Of a stretch of DNA of 64,000 bases, positions 8,001 through 17,032 are shown piece by piece. The notes under the pieces are model-generated. The model had not been told where the DNA came from. It made no database searches and was given only the letters and a program-made list of their open reading frames with translations. Each line of letters begins with the position of its first letter. Position 1 is the stretch's first letter. The stretch comes from JACKJK01 sp046159835 (lineage in GTDB: Bacteria; Pseudomonadota; Alphaproteobacteria; Rhizobiales; Tepidamorphaceae). A program made the translations under genes and the position numbers. The stretch is taken from NCBI RefSeq assembly GCF_046159835.1, contig NZ_JBJXCY010000002.1, positions 930,001-994,000 on the forward strand, read 5' to 3'.

Positions 8001-11000
8001 ATGGCCCGCATCTTCATCTCCCATTCGAGCGCCAACAATGCCGAAGCGCTGGCGATCACCCAGTGGCTGGGTGCGCAGGGGTGGAATGACGTCTTCCTCG
8101 ACATCGACCCCGACCGCGGGCTGATCGCCGGCGAACGATGGCAGAATGCTCTGAAATCGGCAGCCGCGCGCTGCGAGGTGGTGGTCTTCCTGCTGTCGCC
8201 GGCCTGGGTCAATTCGCGCTGGTGCCTCGCGGAATTCCTGCTCGCCAAGCAGATGAACAAGCGCATCCTCGGCGTACTGGTCGAGGAGGTGGATATCGCC
8301 AGCCTCCCCGTCGAGATGACGGCGGAGTACCAGCTTGTCGACCTCGCCGAGCAGGGCGACCAGGACACCTTCGAGGTCGAGGTCGACCGCAAGCCGGTCG
8401 CCGTTGCCTTCAACGTGGACGGCCTCGCTCGCCTCAAGCACGGGCTGCGCGTCTCCGGCGTCGATGCCGGCTATTTCCACTGGCCCCCGGAAGACGATCC
8501 CCAGCGCGCGCCCTATCCCGGCCTGCGCCCGCTCGATGTCGAGGATGCCGGGATTTTCTTCGGCCGCGACGGCCAGATCATCACCGGACTCGATCTCGTG
8601 CGCCGCCTGCGCGATGCGGGCGCGCCCCGCCTGCTCGTCATCCTCGGCGCGTCGGGCAGCGGCAAGTCCTCCTTCATGCGCGCAGGGCTTCTGCCGCGAC
8701 TTTCGCGTGACGACCGCCACTTCACCGTGCTGCCGCCGATCCGCCCGGACAGGGGCGCGCTGCATGGCGAGACCGGGCTCGTCACCTGTCTGTGCGATGC
8801 GTTCGCCATGGCGCAGAAGCCGCGCAACCGCGCCTCCATCCGCAAGGCCGTGGATGCCGGGGCGGACGCCGTACGCGCTCTGCTGGGCGAACTCGCCGAT
8901 CTCGAAAACCGCGCCGGCTTCGACCGGGGCGACGAGAGCTTCCGCCACGCGGTCATCATGCCGGTGGACCAGGGCGAAGCGCTGTTCTCGGCGGAAGCGC
9001 GCGAGGAGGCCGAGACCTTTCTCGCCCTGTTCCGCGAACTGCTTTCGGGGGACGCCCCTGCCGTCATCGGCATGGTGACGATCCGCTCCGACAACTACGA
9101 ATATCTCCAGACTGCTGCAGCCCTCGAAGGGGTCAATGCCGAACTGCTGTCGCTGCCGCCCATGCCGGGTGGCGCCTATGGCGAGGTGATTCACGGCCCG
9201 GCCCGCCGCCTGACCCAGTCCGGCCGCCAGCTGAAACTCGATGACACGCTCGTCGAAGCGCTGCTCTCCGACATCGAGAAGGGCGGCTCCAAGGATGCCT
9301 TGCCGCTGCTCGCCTTCACGCTCGAGCGCCTCTACAATGACTACGGCGATGACGGCGACCTGACCCTTGCCGAGTACAACGAGCTTGGCGGCATTCGCGG
9401 ATCGATCAACGCCGCCGTGGAGCGCGCGCTGGCCCGCGCCGATGCCACCGGCGCGATCCCCGCTGACCGCACCGCGCGGCTGAACCTGCTGCGCCGGGGG
9501 CTTATTCCATGGCTCGCCGGTATCGACCCTGACACCGGCACCCCGCGCCGCCGTGTCGCGCGTCTTTCCGAAATTCCCGCAGAAGCCCGCCCCTTGATGG
9601 ACCTGCTGGTCGAGGAGCGGTTGCTGGCAACCGACGTCGATCTCGACACCCGCGAAACCACCATCGAACCCGCCCACGAAGCCCTGCTGCGCCAGTGGGG
9701 TCGGCTGGAAGGCTGGCTTGAGGAAGACCTGCGCGAACTGAGCGCCATCGAGGGCGTGCGCCGCGCCTCGCGTGACTGGGCAGCCAACGGCAAGAACCCG
9801 CAATGGCTCGCACACGTCGCGGGCCGGCTGGAAGACGCGGAAGCCGCCGCCGCGCGCGAAGACCTGCGCGACCTTCTGCAGCCGACCGACCTTGAATATC
9901 TCGCCCGCGCCCGTGAGGCGGAGGATGCCCGCGTCAAGGCAGAGATCAACGCCCTGCGCCGCCAGCGCATGCTCGCCATGGTCGCCGGTGCGATCTTCGC
10001 GGTGGCGACCGTCGTTGCCGGTGTCCTGTGGATGCAGGCAAGCGCCGCGCGCCAGGCCGAGGAGCAGGCCCGCATCGCCGAGGAAGATGCGCGCAAGCAG
10101 GAAGAGGCCCAGCGCATCATCGCGCAGGCATCGGAAAAGATCGCGCGCTCGCGGCTGTCGCTTGCCGAAGGCAATGTCGAACAGGCCGTCACGCTCTCGC
10201 TTGAATCCCTCGACCTGCACGAAACCGAACAGGGCCGCTCGGCCGCCCTCACCGCGCTGATGGAACTCTCGCCCAACCTGCGCGCGCTGGTGCGCGGCGG
10301 CGGCGCGCGCGGCATGTGGCTCGACTGGAGCGGTGAGAACCTCTCCGTTGCCCGCCGTGGCGGCAGCGTCACCGGGTTCTCGCCGGCAGGCGAGACGCTC
10401 GCCGAAAACGATCTTTCCGTTGGCGGCGGCGATGGCCCGGAATGGCTGATGGACCCGGTGCTGGTGAAGACCGCCGAAGACGGCAGCCTCGTCGCAGTCC
10501 TCACCAGCGGCGAAATCCTGCGCATCGACGCAAGCGGCTCGATCTCGTCCGTCGCAGCGCCGTCAAACAGCGCGCCGCTCTATTCCGGCCCGCACCGTAT
10601 CGCCGTGGATGACGCGGCCACGGTCTTTGCGATGGCGCGGACGGACCGCTCGGTCCTGTTGCGCCGCTGCGACCTTGCTGCCGCCCGCCCCGCCTGCCGC
10701 GACAGCGTGGTCGAAACCATCGAGGCCGAGGCGCTGGCCCTGTCGCGGGATGGCGCACGTCTCGCGGTTGCCGGATCGGACGGCGCCATCGTGCTGCATT
10801 CGGCCGGCACCGGCGAGCGCATCGGCGAAACGCTTGGCGACAAGCCGGGACCGCTCTCGATTGCCTTTTCGTCTGATGCGTCCCTGCTGGCAGTCGGCAC
10901 GCGCGGTGGCGAGCTCACGGTCTACGATGCAGCGGCGCTCAGCCCGTCGAACGGCGCGGCAATACTCGCCACCAACCGGGTGTCCGGCTCGGCGATCACC

Positions 11001-12233
11001 GCCCTGCGCTTTGCACCAGACGCGCCGATGCTGGCGCTGGTTTGCGACGAACAGGATATCTGTCTCTACCCGCTGGAAACCTTCGGCGAGGAAACGCTCA
11101 GCGACCCTGCTGTGCGCCTCACCGGCCATCGCGGCGCCATCGCCGGCATGTCGTGGCACGCGGGCGGCGATCAGCTTGCGACCATCGCGGTTGATTCCGA
11201 CCTGCGCGTCTGGGCGATGGATGAAGATGTCCGCGTGCGCCACGACCTCGCGCCGTCCTCTTGGCAGCCGCTGGTGTCCATCGCTGCCGACCCGCAAAGC
11301 GGGCGCATCGTCGCCGGCAACGACGCGGGCGGCATCTACGTGTGGGACGGCGACGGCATCGAGCCACCCGTCAGTGTTGCCAGCACCGGCGCGCCGGACC
11401 CGGTGAGTTCCGTCGCGCTCGGTCCCGACGGGATGATCGCCGCCGTGCATGAACGCCTCGGCGTTGCCAGCGGCCCCGCCGGTGGCGATGCCCCGCTGCA
11501 GATGCGCCTCGTTCCCGGAAACCGGGTGGCGCGCGTCGTGCTCGGCGCGGACGGCACCGCAATCGCGGTGCCGGCGCAAGCCAATGCGCTGGCGCTGGTT
11601 GCCGCTGGCGCTGACAATGCGACGCTGACAGATGGCCCCTCGAGCATGGGCGAGCCGTTCGGCCTCACTTTGCACCCGGACGGCACGAAGATCTTCACCA
11701 GCCAGACCGATGGCTCACTGCTGGAATGGCCGCTCGGTGGCGGCGAGCCGCGCGTTGTCGCCGAGGCCGCCGCGTCCGGCCCTGATGCCATCGGCGGCGG
11801 CAGCGTGTCCGTATCGCCGGATGGCCGCTGGCTCACCGCCTCCAACGCGTCAGCCATCACCATCCACCCGCTCGTTGCCGGTCAGGAGCCGGTGCGACTG
11901 GAATTCGAGCCGGGCGACGAGGACGTGAAGGTCGTTGCCTTCTCGCCGGACGGCAGCCGCCTCGCCGTGCTGATGTCGGACGCCAAGCTGTACGTCTGGG
12001 ACTGGGCCGACACCGAAACCGTGCGCTTCGCCACGACCCAGGCCGTGCCGCAGCGCTCGCTCGCAGGCATGAAGGGCTCGCGCCGCCGTGCCGCAAGCTG
12101 GCTCGCCTGGCGCGATGCCGACACGCTGGCAATTGCGACGGCTGCGGGTCGTGTGCAACTGTTGAAACTCGACCAGACGGCATGGCGCGCACGCGCCGGG
12201 GACCTTGCCGTGGTCGATTACACTGCGGAGTGA
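8001..12233 (+). CDS. TIR - nSTAND NTPase - transmembrane - WD40 receptor-like protein
   Basis: A 1410-residue protein. Residues 1-105 are a TIR domain (ARIFISHSS), with the SRWCLAE segment placing a candidate NADase glutamate at E78. PYPGLRP at 171-177 opens an nSTAND1 NTPase: P-loop GASGSGKSS at 216-224 and a Walker-B-like VDQGEALF near 321. A winged-helix-like region follows. One TM helix (MLAMVAGAIFAVATVVAGVLWM, about 657-678) leads into an Ala/Glu-rich coiled-coil and about 650 residues of WD40 blades. One TM predicts cytoplasmic TIR/NTPase and periplasmic WD40, matching the exported WG and MORN neighbours. TIR-STAND proteins are known NAD-depleting or signal-generating immune switches; a sensing role here is inferred. 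Composition matches the surrounding DNA. Confidence 0.93.
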   Translation: MARIFISHSSANNAEALAITQWLGAQGWNDVFLDIDPDRGLIAGERWQNALKSAAARCEVVVFLLSPAWVNSRWCLAEFLLAKQMNKRILGVLVEEVDIASLPVEMTAEYQLVDLAEQGDQDTFEVEVDRKPVAVAFNVDGLARLKHGLRVSGVDAGYFHWPPEDDPQRAPYPGLRPLDVEDAGIFFGRDGQIITGLDLVRRLRDAGAPRLLVILGASGSGKSSFMRAGLLPRLSRDDRHFTVLPPIRPDRGALHGETGLVTCLCDAFAMAQKPRNRASIRKAVDAGADAVRALLGELADLENRAGFDRGDESFRHAVIMPVDQGEALFSAEAREEAETFLALFRELLSGDAPAVIGMVTIRSDNYEYLQTAAALEGVNAELLSLPPMPGGAYGEVIHGPARRLTQSGRQLKLDDTLVEALLSDIEKGGSKDALPLLAFTLERLYNDYGDDGDLTLAEYNELGGIRGSINAAVERALARADATGAIPADRTARLNLLRRGLIPWLAGIDPDTGTPRRRVARLSEIPAEARPLMDLLVEERLLATDVDLDTRETTIEPAHEALLRQWGRLEGWLEEDLRELSAIEGVRRASRDWAANGKNPQWLAHVAGRLEDAEAAAAREDLRDLLQPTDLEYLARAREAEDARVKAEINALRRQRMLAMVAGAIFAVATVVAGVLWMQASAARQAEEQARIAEEDARKQEEAQRIIAQASEKIARSRLSLAEGNVEQAVTLSLESLDLHETEQGRSAALTALMELSPNLRALVRGGGARGMWLDWSGENLSVARRGGSVTGFSPAGETLAENDLSVGGGDGPEWLMDPVLVKTAEDGSLVAVLTSGEILRIDASGSISSVAAPSNSAPLYSGPHRIAVDDAATVFAMARTDRSVLLRRCDLAAARPACRDSVVETIEAEALALSRDGARLAVAGSDGAIVLHSAGTGERIGETLGDKPGPLSIAFSSDASLLAVGTRGGELTVYDAAALSPSNGAAILATNRVSGSAITALRFAPDAPMLALVCDEQDICLYPLETFGEETLSDPAVRLTGHRGAIAGMSWHAGGDQLATIAVDSDLRVWAMDEDVRVRHDLAPSSWQPLVSIAADPQSGRIVAGNDAGGIYVWDGDGIEPPVSVASTGAPDPVSSVALGPDGMIAAVHERLGVASGPAGGDAPLQMRLVPGNRVARVVLGADGTAIAVPAQANALALVAAGADNATLTDGPSSMGEPFGLTLHPDGTKIFTSQTDGSLLEWPLGGGEPRVVAEAAASGPDAIGGGSVSVSPDGRWLTASNASAITIHPLVAGQEPVRLEFEPGDEDVKVVAFSPDGSRLAVLMSDAKLYVWDWADTETVRFATTQAVPQRSLAGMKGSRRRAASWLAWRDADTLAIATAAGRVQLLKLDQTAWRARAGDLAVVDYTAE

Positions 12234-12254
12234 CGCTTAAGGGGAGCTATCGCC

Positions 12255-14135
12255 ATGTCCGCCCGTTCTGATGGCACATTTTTCACCAGGGTCGCGCGCT
12301 TTGCGCTGACTGCAAGCCTGCTGGCCACGACACCGGCACTGGCGGCAGAAAGCGTCGTGGAAAAACTCGACGCCAGCCCGGTGCAGGTCGAGACGACCAT
12401 GCCGGCGAAAGATGCCATCCGGGAACGCACGTGGACGCAGGTCGTGTGGGACCCCGGCACCAGCCGCCTCGCGCGCCGCACCTACCAGTTGAGCGATCCG
12501 CTCGGCGACCAAAACCTCGACATCTCGTGGGACGGCGATGCCGTCAGCCGCCTGTCCGACGGGCCGATCACCGGGCGCGGCACGCTGGTCTGGCGCACGC
12601 CGGGCACACCGCAATACAGCGAGGCCGCCCGCATCGCCGTCTACAAGGGCCAAATGCGCAATGGGCGGGCGCACGGGCGCGGCACCTACACCCACCGTTC
12701 GGGCACCAGCTATTCCGGCGAATGGCGCAACGGGCTGATGCACGGCACGGGCCGCATCCAGTTTCCCAACGGCGACCAGTACACCGGCGAGTTTGCAGCA
12801 GGCGAACCGGAAGGCCGCGGCCTCTACGTGGACACCACCGGCACGATCTACGAAGGCGGCTTTGCAGCCGGCGAGCGCGAGGGCGCGGGCGAACTCTACC
12901 CGGCCATTGGTGACGCCTTCGTCGCCACGTGGCGCGGCGGCAAACCGGTCTCCGGCAGCGTCCGCGTTCTGGGCAAGGACGAGCAGCGTTTCCCCCCGTT
13001 GATCCTCACCGCCTACGAGGCTCATGACGACATTCGCGTCGGCGTGCTGGTCGACCGGTCCTACTACGCCCACGTCGTCGCCCCGGCGGAGCCGCCGGTG
13101 CCCTATGCCGCCAACAACAAGCGCGACAGCATCGACATCTATCCCGACGACAAGCGCGTCATCGACGCATGGCGTGGCAGCGGCCTCATCTCCATGACCG
13201 AGGAGGAGGAGTTCGATTACGAAGCCAGCGAACTGGGCTGGGGTGACAACAAGGAAATTCCGTTCGGCCCCGGCTTCCTGTCGACCGCGGGGCGCGTGCG
13301 CCCGGTCCCGGTGGTGGTCGAACTGCGCAATGACTCCGACCAGCCGTTGCGCATCGTCAATGCATTCCTTGACGTTGCGGAAAGCTCTTCCGAGCCGGAG
13401 CCGGCCGTGCAGCTTCGCTTCGGCTACATGGGCGATTGCGGCGATCAGGCCGATTTCAAAGCCGACTTCGTTCTGGAGAACTTCGGCTGGACGAAGGCTG
13501 CCAACGCGAAGGTCCGTTTCTCCTTCCCCAACGACCCGGCGCGCGAATTCGTCAAGGAGATCGGCGATATCGACCCGGATGCCACCGTCGACATTTCAGA
13601 CGAGCTGAAGGAAATCGGCTTCCCGGTCGACCGCTACAAGAGCGGCCCCATTGAGTGCAAGGAGGGCGACTACGAGAAGTGCGCGGCAGAGGTCAAAGCC
13701 GCTGACCTCTCTCCACTGACGTCGTTCGCAAAGCTCGATGCCGGCCACATGCGCGCGCCCGTGAAGGGCAAGCTCGAATACGAATGGACGGATTCCGCAG
13801 GCACGACACACACCAAGTCGTCACCCTTCGAGGTAAACGTCATCCTGGCGCGCATGGGCTTTGCCGCCGAGTGCGGCGAGGGCGGCAACCCGCAGGACCG
13901 CGCGCTGAAGCCGTTCGATCTCGCCATCGACAAAAAGAACTACCGGATCATGATCCCGCTGCGCGACGACATTCCGCCCGGCGTCACCGGCCGCTGGCGC
14001 GTGCGCCTGCAGGCACCGCAAAGCTCCAGCCACGATTTCCATGTTGTGTTCGAGCTGGCCGACGGGCGCCAGATCGCCTCGCGGCCCATCGACATGCTGT
14101 TCTTCAAGCCGCGCATTCCCGGCCAGGACAACTAG
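12255..14135 (+). CDS. Secreted MORN-repeat protein
   Basis: A 626-residue protein with an N-terminal signal peptide (FALTASLLATTPALAAE) and MORN repeats at about residues 130-230 (GQMRNGRAHGRGTYTH, GEWRNGLMHGTGRIQF, GEFAAGEPEGRGLYVD, GGFAAGEREGAGELYP). The following 400 residues are beta-rich with scattered cysteines and no family I recognise. It starts 21 nt after the TIR-STAND-WD40 gene, in the same direction, with AAGGGGAG before the ATG, so it is almost certainly in the same operon. MORN repeats bind lipids or proteins at membranes, and the export signal places it in the periplasm or at the cell surface. It converges with the MEMO-CapA gene. Confidence 0.85.
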   Translation: MSARSDGTFFTRVARFALTASLLATTPALAAESVVEKLDASPVQVETTMPAKDAIRERTWTQVVWDPGTSRLARRTYQLSDPLGDQNLDISWDGDAVSRLSDGPITGRGTLVWRTPGTPQYSEAARIAVYKGQMRNGRAHGRGTYTHRSGTSYSGEWRNGLMHGTGRIQFPNGDQYTGEFAAGEPEGRGLYVDTTGTIYEGGFAAGEREGAGELYPAIGDAFVATWRGGKPVSGSVRVLGKDEQRFPPLILTAYEAHDDIRVGVLVDRSYYAHVVAPAEPPVPYAANNKRDSIDIYPDDKRVIDAWRGSGLISMTEEEEFDYEASELGWGDNKEIPFGPGFLSTAGRVRPVPVVVELRNDSDQPLRIVNAFLDVAESSSEPEPAVQLRFGYMGDCGDQADFKADFVLENFGWTKAANAKVRFSFPNDPAREFVKEIGDIDPDATVDISDELKEIGFPVDRYKSGPIECKEGDYEKCAAEVKAADLSPLTSFAKLDAGHMRAPVKGKLEYEWTDSAGTTHTKSSPFEVNVILARMGFAAECGEGGNPQDRALKPFDLAIDKKNYRIMIPLRDDIPPGVTGRWRVRLQAPQSSSHDFHVVFELADGRQIASRPIDMLFFKPRIPGQDN

Positions 14136-14155
14136 CTTCGATTGACCAGCCCGCG

Positions 14156-15844
14156 TCAGTTGGCGGGCGGTGCGATCCGCGCGCTGCCGTAGTCGAACAG
14201 GTTCGGCAGCGGGATAAGCCGTGCGGCCACCGTGCCCTGCTCGAAGGTGCGCAATTCCAGCAGCGCGCTGGAGACCCGCTCGCCGCGTTGGTCGAACAGC
14301 AGGTTTCCAACCGAGTAGACCGTGTTGGCGGTCTTGCCCGGAACTTGCGGAATGCTGCCTGAGGCCTGGTGGCTGTGCGCGCCGACGACGATCTGCACGC
14401 CGCAATCGGCCAGCACACGCGCGATCTCTTCTTCGCGCGGTCCCGGCTGGTCGACATATTCCTCGCCCCAGTGAATGAAGGCGACCAGCGGCGGCGCGGC
14501 GGATACCCCGCAGGCAAGGTCGGCGGCCTGCGGACTGTCCAGCAGCGCAGGGGCGGAATTGCGGCCCGCCTTGTCGTTGAGCGCGAGAATGCGTGCCGCA
14601 CCGAGATCAGCCACCTTGCCGTGCTCGATGACCGCGATGCCCGCCTCGTCGAGGATGCGCAGCGTTTCCTCAAAGCCGATCTCACCCAAATCCCGGGCGT
14701 GGTTGTTGGCGACGCTCGCTGCCGTCACGCCCATCGCCTTCAGCATCGGCACCGCCAGTTCGCGCAGCATGAGATGCGCATCTTCCGGAAGGCCGGCGAC
14801 CGGCTCCTCCATGATGACGCCTTCGAGGTTGATCGCCAACGGCCGCCCGCGCGTCACCTGCAGCAGACGGCTGGCGACCTCAGTCCGCGCCGCATCGTCG
14901 AGCATCAGCGGCGTCATGTAGCGGCCTAGCAGCACGTCGCCGCCGATATAGGCGATGTGCTGGTCTGGCGCCTCCAGCTCGGATGCCGCTTCCGGGTCGC
15001 GCACGTAGACGGCGGTGATGTAGCTCGTCGTGTTGTTCGGGTCGCCGCCATATTCGGCGGAATTGCGGTTGGCGATTACGGTAGCTTTCGACCCGAAGAC
15101 CTCACGCTGCAAGGTCATCTGGATCGTCAGTCCGGCCTTGGTGTCGAGATGGTCGGGCTGGATCAGGTGCCGAACGCCCTCGCTGTCGCCGCTTGCCAGC
15201 AGGCTCAGCACTTCCTGGTCGCGCAGCACGGCGCGTTGATGCGGCAGGTAGTGCGAGAAATCGACCGACTGCACCACCAGCGTGCGCGGCGTGAGGAGAG
15301 GCTTCAGCGCATCCACCAGCGCCCGCCATTGCTGCGGCGTTGTATTGATCCCCGCCAGCATCGCGACGACCGGAACATCGGGAAAGTGATGCCGGATGAA
15401 CGGCATCATCGCGACGAGGCCGTGATCGTGTTCGAGGCTGTCGCGCAAGCGCACGTCCGGCAGCGCTTCGGCCATGGACTTGGCGACCACGCCATCGCTG
15501 ACGACCCGCCCGAAGATCGTTGCAAAGCCGGCTTCGCTCGTTACGAAGCCCTTGTCCCACGCCCGGAAGTGATCGGGCGCCAGCACGACGATGCGCTCGT
15601 AGTCCCCGCCCGATGCCGCCTGGAAACCGCGGGCCACGAGGTCCGCCGCAACGAGATGATGCGGCACGATGATACCGGTCACGCCTTGAGGCGAAGCGAT
15701 CCCCTCTTGCGAAGCGATGGCGCTCTCGATCTTCTCCCGGTCGAATGCTGCCGCCACGAACGGGCTCACCGGCTCGGCAACGCTTGGCGGGGCGCAGCCA
15801 AGCATCAGCACCAGTCCCGTGACGATGGAAAGCAGTGGTCTCAA
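14156..15844 (-). CDS. MEMO (AmmeMemoRadiSam B)-CapA metallophosphatase fusion lipoprotein
   Basis: About 562 residues in two domains. Residues about 40-290 match MEMO/AMMECR-B: IIVPHHLVAADLVARG, VVLAPDHFRAW, EHDHGLVAMMPFIRHHFP and VQSVDFSHYLP, the histidine/aspartate positions of the family. Residues about 300-560 match CapA/PgsA-like calcineurin-type phosphatases: HIAYIGGDVLLGRYM, NLEGVI, VANNHARDLG, VAFIHWGEEY, VGAHSHQ and the NLLFDQ segment. From TTG 15844 the sequence SIVTGLVLMLGCAPP is a lipoprotein-like signal with a plausible acylated cysteine. Fusion of these two folds in one envelope protein is unusual. It sits between the MORN and patatin genes and diverges from the latter (94 bp between starts). 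Both domain calls are confident; the joint role is unknown. Confidence 0.85.
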   Translation of the reverse strand: MRPLLSIVTGLVLMLGCAPPSVAEPVSPFVAAAFDREKIESAIASQEGIASPQGVTGIIVPHHLVAADLVARGFQAASGGDYERIVVLAPDHFRAWDKGFVTSEAGFATIFGRVVSDGVVAKSMAEALPDVRLRDSLEHDHGLVAMMPFIRHHFPDVPVVAMLAGINTTPQQWRALVDALKPLLTPRTLVVQSVDFSHYLPHQRAVLRDQEVLSLLASGDSEGVRHLIQPDHLDTKAGLTIQMTLQREVFGSKATVIANRNSAEYGGDPNNTTSYITAVYVRDPEAASELEAPDQHIAYIGGDVLLGRYMTPLMLDDAARTEVASRLLQVTRGRPLAINLEGVIMEEPVAGLPEDAHLMLRELAVPMLKAMGVTAASVANNHARDLGEIGFEETLRILDEAGIAVIEHGKVADLGAARILALNDKAGRNSAPALLDSPQAADLACGVSAAPPLVAFIHWGEEYVDQPGPREEEIARVLADCGVQIVVGAHSHQASGSIPQVPGKTANTVYSVGNLLFDQRGERVSSALLELRTFEQGTVAARLIPLPNLFDYGSARIAPPAN

Positions 15845-15937
15845 GTCGGATGCCCCGCGGTTGCTCGTAGCCCGATCCTGTACACGCGGCGGGGCCAAGT
15901 CTAGAGTCCGCGCTCTTTGTCAGGGCGTTCCAGCGGC

Positions 15938-17032
15938 ATGAAAACGATCCTCTCTCTCGATGGTGGCGGCGTACGCGGTGCGATCACCGTCGCATTCCTC
16001 GAACGCATCGAGGAGGTGATGGGCGCGGGCCCCGAGAATCCGCTTGCCCACAAAATCGACCTTGCCGGCGGCACCTCGACGGGCGCGATCATTGCCGGCG
16101 CCGTGGCGCTCGGGTTCAGCGCCGCCGACCTGCGCCAGTTCTATCTCGACCTTGCGCCGCGCGTCTTTCGCCGGTCGAATTTCCGCGTGCCGGGCCTTCA
16201 GTCGAAGTTCGATTCCGCTGCGCTCAAGCGCGAGCTTGTTGCCGTGTGCGGCGACCGGCGGCTGGACACCGACGACCTGCTGACCGGCTTTGCGCTGGTG
16301 ATGAAACGCATGGACACCGGCAGCCCGTGGATCGTCGCCAACAACCCCGCCAGCGCCTACTGGAACGACCCCGAGGACGGCAGCTACCACGGCAACCGGC
16401 ACTATCGCCTCGCGGACCTGATCCGCGCCTCCACCGCCGCCCCGCACTACTTCGCGCCCGAGGCCATCGACATCGCGGCGGACGAACCCCCGGGCCTGTT
16501 CGTGGATGGCGGCGTCACCCCGCACAACAACCCGGCCCTTGCCCTGCTGCAACTGGTGACGGTGCCGGCCCACGGCTACGGCTGGGAGACCGGCACCGAC
16601 AAGCTGCGCATCATTTCCGTTGGCACCGGCGACCACCGCGAGCGGCTCGATGCGACCCGCGCGCGCTGGATGACGTCTGCGAGCCTCGCGATCAGTGCGC
16701 TGAAGGGCATGATCCGTGATAGCCAGGTGCAAGTGCTGGCGCTGATGCAGGCTCTGGGTGAAACCCCGACGCCGTGGACCATCAATTCCGAGATCGGCGA
16801 TCTGGCGGGCTTTAACGTTGCGGGAAAACCGCTCTTCACGTTCCTGCGCTACGACGTCATTCTGGAGCAAGCTTGGCTTGCCGACGAACTCGACATGAAG
16901 CTTTCCCAAATGGACGTGAAGCGCCTCCAGCAGATGGACAACCCGGCCATCGTGTCGCTCGCCTACGAGGTCGGGCGCCGGGCCGCCGAACGTTTCGTGC
17001 AGCCTGAACATTTCGACGTGCCCCGTGGCTGA
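15938..17032 (+). CDS. Patatin-like phospholipase
   Basis: A 364-residue cytoplasmic lipid acyl hydrolase. The oxyanion GGGVRG (LSLDGGGVRGAITVAFLE) is near residue 10, the nucleophile elbow GTSTG near residue 45, and the catalytic Asp in LFVDGGVTPHNNPA near residue 193. ATG 15938 is preferred; a TTG 21 nt upstream is also in frame. There is no signal peptide. Its last 8 nt overlap the GTG start of the TRAFs-binding/SLOG/cyclase gene, so the two are translationally coupled. Patatins are known membrane-degrading effectors (CapV) in CBASS-type immunity, and pairing with a nucleotide-cyclase protein suggests regulated phospholipase activity. No nucleotide-binding domain is fused to the patatin itself. 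Confidence 0.92.
   Translation: MKTILSLDGGGVRGAITVAFLERIEEVMGAGPENPLAHKIDLAGGTSTGAIIAGAVALGFSAADLRQFYLDLAPRVFRRSNFRVPGLQSKFDSAALKRELVAVCGDRRLDTDDLLTGFALVMKRMDTGSPWIVANNPASAYWNDPEDGSYHGNRHYRLADLIRASTAAPHYFAPEAIDIAADEPPGLFVDGGVTPHNNPALALLQLVTVPAHGYGWETGTDKLRIISVGTGDHRERLDATRARWMTSASLAISALKGMIRDSQVQVLALMQALGETPTPWTINSEIGDLAGFNVAGKPLFTFLRYDVILEQAWLADELDMKLSQMDVKRLQQMDNPAIVSLAYEVGRRAAERFVQPEHFDVPRG

Noticed and set aside
6774..10220. 1148-residue minus-strand open frame antisense to the WG and TIR-STAND genes
   Set aside because: It is a shadow of high third-position GC: low-complexity Gly/Ala/Arg/Asp composition, no domain, no ribosome-binding site, and it crosses two well-supported genes.
14136..14175. 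Hairpin GCCCGC/GCGGGC between the MORN and MEMO-CapA stops as a terminator
   Set aside because: No T run follows on either strand and the loop is long; too weak to call.
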